The notes under the pieces: model-generated
Told to the model about the DNA's origin: nothing
What the model saw: only the letters and a program-made list of their open reading frames with translations
The model's database searches: none
In this document: in pieces, positions 17,620-27,086 of the stretch
How the letters are laid out: every line of letters begins with the position of its first letter
Position numbering within the stretch: the first letter of the stretch is position 1
Made by a program: the position numbers and the translations under genes
DNA from: Pseudoalteromonas piscicida
Lineage (GTDB): Bacteria; Pseudomonadota; Gammaproteobacteria; Enterobacterales; Alteromonadaceae
DNA length: 64,000 nucleotides
Assembly: GCF_002744175.1 (NCBI RefSeq)
Contig: NZ_NKHF01000099.1
Coordinates: forward strand, 1 to 64,000
Direction of reading: 5' to 3'

Positions 17620-18786
17620 ATGAAGAAACTGCTCATATCACCGTCAAACATGGCCTTGGGCGAACAAGAAAGTCAGATTTATCAAAATATCCTCAAACAG
17701 GCCACGGAGATCAGCCTTAATCTGATGGCGGTTAAAGTGGAAAATCATCCTGAAGATTTTCTTGGTTGGTGTTATGAACTGCTTGATGTGGCGAAAAACC
17801 GTATCAATTTTGATTTACTGGATGACCATCAATTACCTACAGTGAAAAAGCTACAAGATCTGCTCATCGCAGCCATTAGCTTTTTACAACTAAAAACCTT
17901 GCGTATTGCACCTTGGCCTATGGTGACTGCATTTGTTGCCGATCACAAAGAAGTGATTGCACTAGATGAGCAATTAAAACTAATTGAATATCTAAAACCA
18001 ATGCGCAGCACTTCGCTCAAAGACATGATTAAAGAAGATCGCCTCGCTTTTACTGGTAAGCATACCGCAAGTTTAGATACCAGCGTGTATCAGTTTGACG
18101 TAGAGTGGTTCGCCTCCACTAAAAGTGCAAAAGGGTTTCACCAATTGCTAGACGACCTACCAGGAGCATTTGATGACGCGCTAGCCGCTATCCCGGCAGA
18201 GGGTGACGTGACGCTCGAGCATTATCAGTCATTTATGGTGGAGTATTTAAGTGCCTTTGCTGGGAGCGAAGAGAAGCCAACCCTGGCACCAGCCACTCGC
18301 CTATTAGCAATGCGCCGCCCAGATGTGTTTACACCAATAACCTCGAGCAAGCTTGACGCCTTATGCCAAGCGCTTGGTGTTGCTAAACTTAATAACCGCG
18401 ATTTTGAGCGTTACTGGACAGATGTGGTCTGCACCATTAAAGCAATGCCTTGGTACACAATGGCCTCGCCTGCAGATGAGTTTGAAACACAGCTTGCTGA
18501 CATTAAAGCGCTACTTCCATGTCTATTTTATTACGCAGATAAAGACACTGCCACTAATTCCAATTACTTTAAGCTACTGCATAAGCCTCAACGCGCCAGC
18601 ACCAGTGGCGGTAAAAAAAGCGTGCGTCGCGGTAAAGAATCAGCAGAAGTGTTAGTTGACCGTGCACTTGCGGATGAATCTATTCCTGAGCATATTCGTG
18701 CCAAACGCGACTCGATCGTTGCTGAAGTAGAAAAAGGCCGCAGTGTTGATGAAACCATTAACCTAATGCGCGCTATCTTTGGGTAA
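17620..18786 (+). CDS. Conserved protein of unknown function
   Basis: 388 aa from ATG 17620 (MKKLLISPSNMALGEQESQI). A TTG at 17602 adds six residues but lies on top of the GGAG that serves the ATG, at a rather long 12-base spacing. No signal peptide or membrane span is seen. The chain is mostly helical. A central segment reads LLAMRRPDVFTPITSSK and then FERYWTDVVCTIKAMPWY, loosely like helical segments seen in some restriction-associated proteins; I do not rely on this. The C-terminal tail is basic (KKSVRRGKE). No catalytic motif is recognised. It is divergent from the AsmA gene and ends at a terminator. Confidence 0.6.
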   Translation: MKKLLISPSNMALGEQESQIYQNILKQATEISLNLMAVKVENHPEDFLGWCYELLDVAKNRINFDLLDDHQLPTVKKLQDLLIAAISFLQLKTLRIAPWPMVTAFVADHKEVIALDEQLKLIEYLKPMRSTSLKDMIKEDRLAFTGKHTASLDTSVYQFDVEWFASTKSAKGFHQLLDDLPGAFDDALAAIPAEGDVTLEHYQSFMVEYLSAFAGSEEKPTLAPATRLLAMRRPDVFTPITSSKLDALCQALGVAKLNNRDFERYWTDVVCTIKAMPWYTMASPADEFETQLADIKALLPCLFYYADKDTATNSNYFKLLHKPQRASTSGGKKSVRRGKESAEVLVDRALADESIPEHIRAKRDSIVAEVEKGRSVDETINLMRAIFG

Positions 18787-18820
18787 CTAACCTAAACTGC
18801 AATAACGACTAACGCAATCC

Positions 18821-18857
18821 ATAGCTTGCATTAATAATGTGCAAGCTACGGTTTTTT
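18821..18857 (+). terminator. Rho-independent terminator
   Basis: TAGCTTGCA/TGCAAGCTA stem with a 9-base loop, followed by CGG and six Ts. It lies 35 bases after the stop of the gene at 17620-18786. Confidence 0.85.
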
Positions 18858-19055
18858 GCACCAGTCACGTGCAATATTTATGCAAGCCACACCTTCCTAA
18901 TTTCGAAAGGTTGAAATTAAATTCTAATACTTTTAACAACATAGAATAAACTTTTCGGCATTCTCCGACATTGGCCTCCCCCTTGCACTTACCCTTTGCA
19001 AAAAATGCAATGACAACAACCGAATAATAACTCTGCGTTCAATGGGGAAAACAGA

Positions 19056-19727
19056 ATGAAAAACAAACCTTTACTTATGCTACTAGGTGGCCTGACTGCG
19101 TGTTTTTGTATCTCGGCGCAGGCCGAAGTAACAGCGAACATTGCGGCAAGCTCAAATTATTACTGGCGTGGTATCACCCAGACCGATGACGGTGCTGCGG
19201 TGTCTGGCGGCTTAGATTATAGTAATGAGTCAGGGTTTTATGCAGGCACTTGGGTCTCCAACATCGACTTTGGCGACTCCGCTAGTTATGAAATGGATCT
19301 GTACGCAGGTTATGCAGGCGAAATCAAAGGCATGAGCTTTGATTTCGGTTATATCCACTACGCCTATCCCGATGCCGGTGGAGATATTGATTTTGGCGAG
19401 ATTTATGCCGCGCTTGGTTGGCAATACTTTACATTTAAACTTAGCCACCTTGCCACAGCGCAAAGCGACTCGACCACAGAAGAAGACATGTTATATGCGG
19501 AAGTGTCGGCCAGCTTTCCCGTTTTTAAAGACAGTGAACTCACTCTGCACATTGGTCGCTCCAGCGGAGACACGGTACTCGAATGGACAGGAGAAGACGA
19601 CTCCTACATGGATTATGGGGTGAGTTTGTCTACGCAAGGCTTTACCTTTGGATTGGTAAAAACCGACCTAGACAGTAATGACGACATTAAAGCTTACGTG
19701 AGTTATGGATTAGATTTTAATCTGTGA
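19056..19727 (+). CDS. TorF-family putative outer-membrane porin
   Basis: 223-aa protein with a signal peptide (about 1-23, ending SAQA) and a beta-barrel-like mature chain. VTANIAASSNYYWRGITQTD and GLDYSNESGFYAGTWVSNID match the TorF family, described as a porin-like family named from Shewanella. The chain ends in a hydrophobic residue pattern (YVSYGLDFNL), though Leu replaces the usual terminal Phe. Many such genes respond to redox or metal changes; nothing here shows regulation. It is monocistronic with its own terminator. Confidence 0.8.
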   Translation: MKNKPLLMLLGGLTACFCISAQAEVTANIAASSNYYWRGITQTDDGAAVSGGLDYSNESGFYAGTWVSNIDFGDSASYEMDLYAGYAGEIKGMSFDFGYIHYAYPDAGGDIDFGEIYAALGWQYFTFKLSHLATAQSDSTTEEDMLYAEVSASFPVFKDSELTLHIGRSSGDTVLEWTGEDDSYMDYGVSLSTQGFTFGLVKTDLDSNDDIKAYVSYGLDFNL

Positions 19728-19791
19728 TGACCAAAGGTGAGCGGCCCTGTGACAGCCGCATCACCTTATTTTTTTACTTGCTGCAACACAT

Positions 19792-19812
19792 AGGGCCGAA
19801 AGGCCCTTTTTT
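19792..19812 (+). terminator. Rho-independent terminator
   Basis: GGGCC-GAAA-GGCCC hairpin with a stable GNRA tetraloop, followed by TTTTTT, about 65 bases after the porin stop. It also separates the porin from the convergent aldo/keto reductase gene. Confidence 0.9.
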
Positions 19813-19848
19813 AACGCCAGGCTCTACACCAATTAGTCCGAATTCACT

Positions 19849-20742
19849 TTATGGCACACTGTGCCCAGTAGACGCCGTCCAAATGCGATACCAGTGCTCG
19901 CGGTTCATAGTAAGTGACTGCGAAGCAAATGCGCTGGCAACTCGAGTGATATTTCCCGTTCCAAGCACAGTAGCAGGTTTCGATGGATGCATCGCAAGCC
20001 ATGCGTAGATCACTTGATCAAGTTCAGTAGCTCCTATTTCTTCGCCCACTTGCTGTAGTACCGCACGCAGTCGTTTGGCTTTTTCGTCTTCGCTAGAGAA
20101 TATTCTGCCACCCGCCAGCGGCGACCACAGCATGGGATTCATACCCAGTTGTTGGCACTGATCAAGCGTGCCATCGTCAAGCGCCTTCATCTCATAAGGT
20201 GAAAACTCAATTTGGTTGGTCACTAAACTGAAATCGAGTCTCGATTGCAATAAGGCCAGTTGACTGGGGGTAAAGTTCGAGACCCCAAAATGCAGCACAT
20301 CTCCGTTTTGTTTAAGCGTGTTAAACGCATCGGCAACTTCATCAGCATCCATCAAATAATCAGGGCGATGGATCAACAGCACATCTAGCCTATCTGTACC
20401 AAAGTGCTTTAATGATTGCTGCGCTTGAGCAATAATATGGGCCTTACTCGAATCATAGTGGTTCGCCTTTCCCGCCAGTCCTAAGCTCGGAAATGCGGGC
20501 TTAATGCCACATTTAGTGATGATACGAATATGCTCTCGAATGCTAGGCTCTAGCGCTAAAGCTTTGCCAAACGCCGCCTCACATTGATACTCACCGTAGA
20601 TATCAGCATGATCGGTATCGCGTATTCCAAGATCAATCGCTTGCTTTAAAAAGCTTAAGTTTTCTTGCGGCGTAATTTGCCAATCTAATAGCCGCCAAAA
20701 CCCCAATACTAATGGGTCAAGTTCGCGGGTGTTTGAGTTCAT
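19849..20742 (-). CDS. Aldo/keto reductase (YdhF-like)
   Basis: NAD(P)H-dependent aldo/keto reductase of 297 aa, the length of E. coli YdhF. The catalytic tetrad is visible as Asp44, Tyr49, Lys77 and His125 (DTDHADIYG, TKCGI, LLIHRPD). The cofactor-binding C-terminal part has SPLAGGR and VLGTGN. Physiological substrate is unknown. Its ATG overlaps the purT stop by 4 bases (ATGA), so the two genes are translationally coupled, although no common pathway is obvious. Confidence 0.88.
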   Translation of the reverse strand: MNSNTRELDPLVLGFWRLLDWQITPQENLSFLKQAIDLGIRDTDHADIYGEYQCEAAFGKALALEPSIREHIRIITKCGIKPAFPSLGLAGKANHYDSSKAHIIAQAQQSLKHFGTDRLDVLLIHRPDYLMDADEVADAFNTLKQNGDVLHFGVSNFTPSQLALLQSRLDFSLVTNQIEFSPYEMKALDDGTLDQCQQLGMNPMLWSPLAGGRIFSSEDEKAKRLRAVLQQVGEEIGATELDQVIYAWLAMHPSKPATVLGTGNITRVASAFASQSLTMNREHWYRIWTASTGHSVP

Positions 20743-21926
20743 AATGTAATTCCTACTGTTGCAACCACTTGCTTGGCTTTTTCGACGGCACTTTCGGTTG
20801 AATCTGAGCGCGCTAACGCCACGCCCATTCTGCGCTTGCCACTTACTTCAGGTTTACCAAACAAACGAATATCCGTTAGCGGCTCTGCAAGCGCTTGTGC
20901 AATATTGCTGAACTGTAATTGTGTAGACTGCCCTTCGACAAGGATCACACTTGATGCCGATGGTCCATTAAAGTGAATGGTAGGGATAGGCAAGCCTAAA
21001 ATTGCGCGAGCATGCAGCGCAAACTCACTTAAGTCTTGAGAGATAAGCGTGACCATACCGGTATCATGTGGTCTAGGTGACACTTCACTAAAGTAAACAT
21101 CATCGCCCTTAATAAAGAGCTCAACGCCAAACAAACCTCGACCACCCAGCGCTTCCGTGACTTTTTCAGCCATTGCTTTGCTGCGCTCTAGTGCCAGTTG
21201 TGACATGTGCTGCGGCTGCCAACTTTGCTGGTAGTCTCCGTCTTTTTGCACATGTCCGATTGGCTCACAAAAGCTCGTGCCATCAATGTGGCGTACCGTT
21301 AAGAGTGTAATTTCATAATCAAAGTCGACAAACCCTTCCACAATCACTCGGCCCTGACCTGCGCGGCCGCCTTCTTGAGCATAATGCCAAGCAGGTTCAA
21401 TATCGGCAGCACTTTTAATCACGCTTTGACCTTTACCTGAAGAGCTCATCACCGGCTTAACCACACACGGCATGCCGATACGCGTTACAGCTGCATTAAA
21501 GTCCGCTAAGGTATCAACAAATTGATAAGGAGAAGTTGCAAGTCCAAGCTCTTCAGCGGCAAGGCGGCGGATCCCTTCTCGGTTCATGGTAAGTTGAGTC
21601 GCTTTCGCGGTGGGCACAACTGTATAGCCTTCAGCCTCTAATTCCACCAGCTTGTCCGTCGCAATAGCTTCAATCTCGGGTACAATATAATCTGGTTGCT
21701 CTTGTTCAATAATTGCTTTTAGCTTTTCACCATCCAACATAGACAAGGTATAGCTGCGATCTGCTACTTGCATCGCCGGGGCATGATCGTAGCGATCTAA
21801 TACAATAACTTCAGCACCTAAGCGCTTAAATTCAATAACGACTTCCTTTCCTAGTTCGCCACCACCGCAGAGTAAGACTTTGCAAGCAGTTGCCGAAAAG
21901 GGCGTGCCCAGAGGTTTGATTTTCAT
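20739..21926 (-). CDS. purT: Formate-dependent GAR transformylase
   Basis: PurT makes formyl-GAR from GAR, formate and ATP in purine synthesis. It is 395 aa from ATG 21926 (MKIKPLGTPFSATACKVLLC), preceded by AAGGAA. An upstream ATG at 21989 lacks support. The protein has the GGGELGKEVVIEFKRLGAEV nucleotide-fold start and an ATP-grasp core (VVKPVMSSSGKGQS, ISQDLSEFALHARA, SEVSPRPHDTGMVT). It is divergent from the NRPS operon by 175 bases. I looked for a PurR box there and found none that was convincing. Confidence 0.95.
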   Translation of the reverse strand: MKIKPLGTPFSATACKVLLCGGGELGKEVVIEFKRLGAEVIVLDRYDHAPAMQVADRSYTLSMLDGEKLKAIIEQEQPDYIVPEIEAIATDKLVELEAEGYTVVPTAKATQLTMNREGIRRLAAEELGLATSPYQFVDTLADFNAAVTRIGMPCVVKPVMSSSGKGQSVIKSAADIEPAWHYAQEGGRAGQGRVIVEGFVDFDYEITLLTVRHIDGTSFCEPIGHVQKDGDYQQSWQPQHMSQLALERSKAMAEKVTEALGGRGLFGVELFIKGDDVYFSEVSPRPHDTGMVTLISQDLSEFALHARAILGLPIPTIHFNGPSASSVILVEGQSTQLQFSNIAQALAEPLTDIRLFGKPEVSGKRRMGVALARSDSTESAVEKAKQVVATVGITL

Positions 21927-22101
21927 GATGGTTCCTTGGTTGGTTTGATGCCCCATGGTAGCGATTTTTAATTCCTCACACCAACTCATCCTTGATGATT
22001 AATCAAACAAAAACAAACCTAACAAAAAAATATACACATTTTAAACACATTTGTTACATAATCTGCGCAGGCAAAATTTATATGTTTAAAGGATTACTAA
22101 A

Positions 22102-25100
22102 ATGGGCACAATAACACCTATCAACTTAAGTGAGCATCCTCAAGCTCTTTTGAATCAAGCCTTTGCACAACACGAAAGTAAAGCTGCTTTAGTGTGTGAT
22201 GGCAAAGTATTAACTTACCGAGAACTTGAGGAAGAGGTTGAAAGCGTCGCTTCAAATATTCGACATAAGGCAATGTTAACGCATTCTAACGCTCATTATG
22301 TTGCACTTTATCTTGACCGTGGTATCGATATGGTTATCGGCATACTGGCTGCTATTCGAGCTGGGATGGCTTATATTCCTATCTCAACAGAGGCTCCCGC
22401 CGAGCGCTGCCAATTTATTCTTGAAGATAGCCAAGCTGCGATTGTGCTCACACACAAACACTATAAAGACGCCCCACACCTAGGTCACACCGCTCAAGTA
22501 TGGATTGAATCTCCAGTATCACAAAACATTGAACCCGTTCATTCAGCGTTGACAGATATCGCTTATGTTATTTACACCTCAGGCACTACCGGCACACCAA
22601 AAGGGGTCGAGATCCCGTATCAAAATTTACATTATTTAGCAGAAGCACAAATTGAGAGGTTTCAGTTAGATAAAGTCGACCGCGTGCTGCTTTTTGCTTC
22701 TTATATTTTTGATGCCAGTGTCTTTGAGTTAATCGTTCCAATTTTATTAGGGCATACGGTTTATATTGCCACAGAAGCAGAACGAAAAGATGAAAAAGCA
22801 CTAGGTAGATTACTCAAGAGCAATGCTATCCAATTTGCAAGTATTCCCCCTGCTCTTCTTGCACTGATGGAACCCGAAGACCTTAATACACTCGAAACAC
22901 TGGTCGTGGCAGGGGAAACACCTAACTTAGAAATGCTGCAAAACCTGTCTAGGATCACGCGCATTTTCAATGGTTATGGCCCCACAGAATATACAGTTGG
23001 TGCCTGCGCTAACGAGTTTTCACTTGAGGACAATGAGTTTACTATTGGCACTCCCTTTGTTCATACTCGATTCTATGTTTTAGATGAACAATTAGCGCCA
23101 GTCAGCCAAGGAGATCAGGGGGAGTTGTATATCAGTGGTGCAGGTATCGCGAAAGGATATTTAAATCGACCAGAGCTGACCAAAGCACGCTTCATTGATA
23201 ACCCTTACTATCACCCTCATCGCGATCCATCTCATTTTGCTAAGTTATATAAAACCGGTGATCTCGTTCGCTTTGATGGCGAGCGATATCATTTTATTGG
23301 TCGTAATGACAATCAAATTAAGCTACGTGGCTTCCGTATTGAGCTGGGCGAGATTGAACAAGTTATCGCCCAACATGACGCAGTTAAACTCGTGAGCTGC
23401 CAAGTCGTCACGCGTGGCAGCGCGAAATTTTTAGTGGCCTTTTTAGTCACGCATCAAGCGCTAGATAGCCAGTTAGTGCAAAGCATTAATGGCATCGCTA
23501 AAAAAACATTGCCAAGTTACATGATCCCAGATCACTATCAACGCTTGGAAGCATTGCCCATGACTGAAAACGGCAAGGTAGATGCCCATGAACTGTCACA
23601 TTATGAGTTAACCTCAGCCCAAGACGAAAGTGATATTACACTTAGTCGTACTCAACAAGATTTTTTAGCGCAATTTCAAAGCTTTTGTTTACCAGGACTA
23701 CAATGGCAGCAGGACTTTTTCCAACAAGGGGGCGACTCGCTTTCTGTCATTAATCTGAGTAACCAGCTGTTCCAGCAGCTAGGCATAAGTGTACCTGCAA
23801 CACTAATTTACCGTCACCGCAGCGCTGCACAGGTTTGGCAAGCGTTACAATCTAACCAGTTCGAAACCGTTGCTTTACCAAAACGAGATGCGAAATACCA
23901 AAATACTGTGCCGCTATCCTTGCAGCAGCGTGCAATTTGGTTTCTTGCTAAAGCAGATCCGAATGATAAAGCGTACCATGCTAAATGTACTACAACGTTT
24001 AGCGGTGAATTCAACGTAGCAGCCATGCAAGGTGCCATTCAGGATGTTGTGGCGCATCATGATGTATTTCGTACTTACTATGATTTACACCAACCAATCC
24101 AATACATTGATCCTGATTATCAACAAGATGTGCCCTATTTTGATTTTAGTAACTATCCCGAAGCAACTGCACTAGAGCATGTCGATCAGCTAGTTAATGG
24201 TGAAATGAATGATGTATTTGCGATAAACATGCTGCCATTGGCACGGTTTGCTATCGTCAAAATAAACGATACTAAGCATATTTTAATCCATATTGAGCAC
24301 CACTTAGTGCATGATGGCTGGTCGTCTAATATCTTTATAAACCACCTTTTCAGCTGTTATAAACAACGTCTCAATGGTGCACATCAAGGGCAACTACCAG
24401 AAATAACCCAATATGCGGACTATGCGGCTTATCAACATGACTGGTTGCGCTCGGACCAAGCAACCCAACAACGTGAATTTTGGAAGGCACAATTAAAAGA
24501 TGCCCCCAGTCGGATCAACTTGCCGGTTTCTCGATTAGGTGAAACACCCACCGCACGCGGAAAAGCGCATCGAGTAAAATTACCGCGAGCACTTTGGGAT
24601 AACCTTAAACGCTTCAGTCAACAACACCAAGTCACCCCATTTTCCGTGGCGCTGGCTGCACTGAATGTGGTGTTATCACGCTTTAGTGGCGATCAAGATA
24701 TTTGTATTGGCTCCGGCGTGGCAAACCGCAGTTATACCAATGTTGAAAACACCATAGGAATGCTGGTCAGCACCGTTGTGGCACGTGTTCAGCAAACACC
24801 TGAAATGCGTGTTGATGCACTTATCCAACACTGCTTTGATGTCAGCAATGATATGTTAGCCAACCAAACGCTTCCTTTTACTGAAGTGGTAGCTGATGTC
24901 AACCCAGAGCGGATCCAAGGTGTGAATCCTTTATTTCAGATTTGCTTTAGTTTCCACGATTCTCCCTTACCTGATCTCACTTTACCGGGCTTAGATAACA
25001 TCGACTATTACGAAGCGATCAGCAGTCAATCATCAAAATTCGAACTCAATATCGTTGTTATCACCCGGATGGGACAAGACCAAGATGACTCTGTCACTAT

Positions 25101-27084
25101 GCTGTGGGAGTTTGACCTAACCCGTTATGATCCTTGGTTTATTGATACACTCAGTGATAGCTTTAATGATGTACTATCACAGCTCATAAATGTAGAAGGC
25201 AGCACAACGATCGAGCAGCTGCCTTTGGCCGGTAACCTTGTGCATAATGTCAGCACAGCAGAGCATCCAAAGCAGGATTTACTCTCTCTTTTCAACCAAC
25301 AAGTACAGTCTCGTTCTGCCCAAACGGCGTTAATCACAAGTGAAGGTACATTAAGTTATCAAGCGCTGAGCGACCGTGCAGATAAAGTAGCGGCTTACCT
25401 CATCACACAGTTTGGCAAACAAGATTTTATCGGTCTATATCTGCAGCCTTCCGTTGAAACCATTATTGCAATGCTAGCGGTGATTAAATCGGGAGCGGCT
25501 TATGTGCCATTGTCCACCAGAGCTCCGGCAGCACGAAACCGCTTTATCATTGAAGACGCTAAACTTGAAGTCGTACTGAGCGATACAAAGAGTATCAGCA
25601 CACTATCTAGTATCGAACGTGATGAGTGGCCTTTGCTCAACCTCGACAAAGATATCACCGACTGCGATGCCACGTTGCCCATGGCAACACCAAAGAGTAA
25701 TGCATATGTTATTTACACTTCAGGCACCACGGGGCAACCCAAAGGCGTGATCCAAAATCATGAAAATGTTTCGCGTCTATTACAAGCAACTCAACCTGAT
25801 TTTCAATTCAGCGCACAAGATACTTGGGTGCTTTATCACGATACTATTTTCGACTTTAGCGTCTGGGAAATTTGGGGGGCATTATGTCATGGCGCCAAGC
25901 TGTTCATTCCGAGTTATGAAGAAGTTAGAGACAGCTTTACTTTTGTCAAACAGTGCGAGCAGTATGGTGTCACGATACTCAATCAAACGCCCAGTGCATT
26001 TTATAACTTTAGTGATGTTGCCATTGAATCAGGCGCAAAGCTTAATACATTAAAAACGGTCATTTTTGGTGGTGAACAACTCAACTACACAAGACTAACG
26101 GCATGGTGGCAGCACTTTGGTCAAACTATCAACCTCATCAATATGTATGGGATCACAGAGACCACAGTACACGTTACCGCCTTACCGCTTCATCCTGATA
26201 TGAATACGGCTATTGCTGACATAGGTAAACCGCTCAATGATATGACGGCCTTTGTACTGGATAACCAATTGCGCCAAGTGCCTGTAGGTGTCCCTGGTGA
26301 GCTGTTTATCGCAGGTGCAGGCTTGGCAGTGGGTTACCTCAATCAACCTAAGCTCACCAATCAACGCTTTTTCACGCTCACTATTGATAGTCAGCAGATC
26401 CGTGTATACAAAACAGGTGATAAAGCGAGGCAGCTACCCAATGGCCACTTAGAATACCTAGGCCGATTAGATAATCAGATAAAAATCAGAGGTCACCGAA
26501 TCGAGCTAGGTGAAATTGAATCACAACTACTCCAATGCGAAGGCGTAAAAGAGGCTGCTGTCATCACCTATGAGCGTCAACAACAAACAGCACTAAGTGG
26601 TTATGTGGTGATGGAGAACCATGCCATATTTGACGATGAGTACCTACTCAACCAATTGCGAACACACTTGCCAACTTATATGGTGCCAGACAGTATCACT
26701 GAGTTGAGTGTCATGCCTTTAACAGTAAACGGAAAACTCAACCACAAAGCATTGCCATTACCACAGCGCAATACACCTGATACTTACACCCCGCCACGCA
26801 CCGCACTTGAGCAGACACTCTGTGACGTTTGGCAAACAACCTTGGAGTTAGAGCAGGTTGGGATCCACGACAATTTCTATCGTTTAGGTGGTAATTCTAT
26901 TTTGGCGGTGCAATTGGTTCGTAATGCACAAAAGTGGCATCAGCTCGCTATTCCGCTATCGGCCATCATTGCATGCCCCTCTGTGGCAGCTCTGGCACAG
27001 TATCTCAATACGATGACATTAACAGAAATCAACGCCACTGAGGATACATCACAGCCACGTTCAGCTCAGGTAATGGAGCTATAG
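22102..27084 (+). CDS. NRPS 1: A-PCP-C-A(Thr)-PCP
   Basis: First synthetase of the operon, 1660 aa, two modules. It begins directly with an adenylation domain (about 10-500; A3 core YTSGTTGTPKG at 158-168, A8 NDNQIKLRGFRIELGEIE, A10 ENGKVD), so it is the initiation module without a starter C domain. PCP1 has GGDSL near 545. The C domain (about 590-1035) has HHLVHDGWS near 735. A second A domain follows (YTSGTTGQPKG near 1204) and PCP2 (GGNS near 1598). Hand alignment with GrsA gives code DFWNIGMVHK for A2, the standard Thr code. A1 reads about DAFSVAGVGK, which I cannot assign beyond a hydrophobic residue. No epimerase is seen. Confidence 0.93.
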   Translation: MGTITPINLSEHPQALLNQAFAQHESKAALVCDGKVLTYRELEEEVESVASNIRHKAMLTHSNAHYVALYLDRGIDMVIGILAAIRAGMAYIPISTEAPAERCQFILEDSQAAIVLTHKHYKDAPHLGHTAQVWIESPVSQNIEPVHSALTDIAYVIYTSGTTGTPKGVEIPYQNLHYLAEAQIERFQLDKVDRVLLFASYIFDASVFELIVPILLGHTVYIATEAERKDEKALGRLLKSNAIQFASIPPALLALMEPEDLNTLETLVVAGETPNLEMLQNLSRITRIFNGYGPTEYTVGACANEFSLEDNEFTIGTPFVHTRFYVLDEQLAPVSQGDQGELYISGAGIAKGYLNRPELTKARFIDNPYYHPHRDPSHFAKLYKTGDLVRFDGERYHFIGRNDNQIKLRGFRIELGEIEQVIAQHDAVKLVSCQVVTRGSAKFLVAFLVTHQALDSQLVQSINGIAKKTLPSYMIPDHYQRLEALPMTENGKVDAHELSHYELTSAQDESDITLSRTQQDFLAQFQSFCLPGLQWQQDFFQQGGDSLSVINLSNQLFQQLGISVPATLIYRHRSAAQVWQALQSNQFETVALPKRDAKYQNTVPLSLQQRAIWFLAKADPNDKAYHAKCTTTFSGEFNVAAMQGAIQDVVAHHDVFRTYYDLHQPIQYIDPDYQQDVPYFDFSNYPEATALEHVDQLVNGEMNDVFAINMLPLARFAIVKINDTKHILIHIEHHLVHDGWSSNIFINHLFSCYKQRLNGAHQGQLPEITQYADYAAYQHDWLRSDQATQQREFWKAQLKDAPSRINLPVSRLGETPTARGKAHRVKLPRALWDNLKRFSQQHQVTPFSVALAALNVVLSRFSGDQDICIGSGVANRSYTNVENTIGMLVSTVVARVQQTPEMRVDALIQHCFDVSNDMLANQTLPFTEVVADVNPERIQGVNPLFQICFSFHDSPLPDLTLPGLDNIDYYEAISSQSSKFELNIVVITRMGQDQDDSVTMLWEFDLTRYDPWFIDTLSDSFNDVLSQLINVEGSTTIEQLPLAGNLVHNVSTAEHPKQDLLSLFNQQVQSRSAQTALITSEGTLSYQALSDRADKVAAYLITQFGKQDFIGLYLQPSVETIIAMLAVIKSGAAYVPLSTRAPAARNRFIIEDAKLEVVLSDTKSISTLSSIERDEWPLLNLDKDITDCDATLPMATPKSNAYVIYTSGTTGQPKGVIQNHENVSRLLQATQPDFQFSAQDTWVLYHDTIFDFSVWEIWGALCHGAKLFIPSYEEVRDSFTFVKQCEQYGVTILNQTPSAFYNFSDVAIESGAKLNTLKTVIFGGEQLNYTRLTAWWQHFGQTINLINMYGITETTVHVTALPLHPDMNTAIADIGKPLNDMTAFVLDNQLRQVPVGVPGELFIAGAGLAVGYLNQPKLTNQRFFTLTIDSQQIRVYKTGDKARQLPNGHLEYLGRLDNQIKIRGHRIELGEIESQLLQCEGVKEAAVITYERQQQTALSGYVVMENHAIFDDEYLLNQLRTHLPTYMVPDSITELSVMPLTVNGKLNHKALPLPQRNTPDTYTPPRTALEQTLCDVWQTTLELEQVGIHDNFYRLGGNSILAVQLVRNAQKWHQLAIPLSAIIACPSVAALAQYLNTMTLTEINATEDTSQPRSAQVMEL

Positions 27085-27086
27085 TC

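Noticed and set aside
21990..22101. Possible Fur or PurR operator between purT and the NRPS operon
   Set aside because: The AT-rich spacer has no convincing 19-base Fur-like inverted repeat and no ACGCAAACGTTTGCGT-like PurR box.
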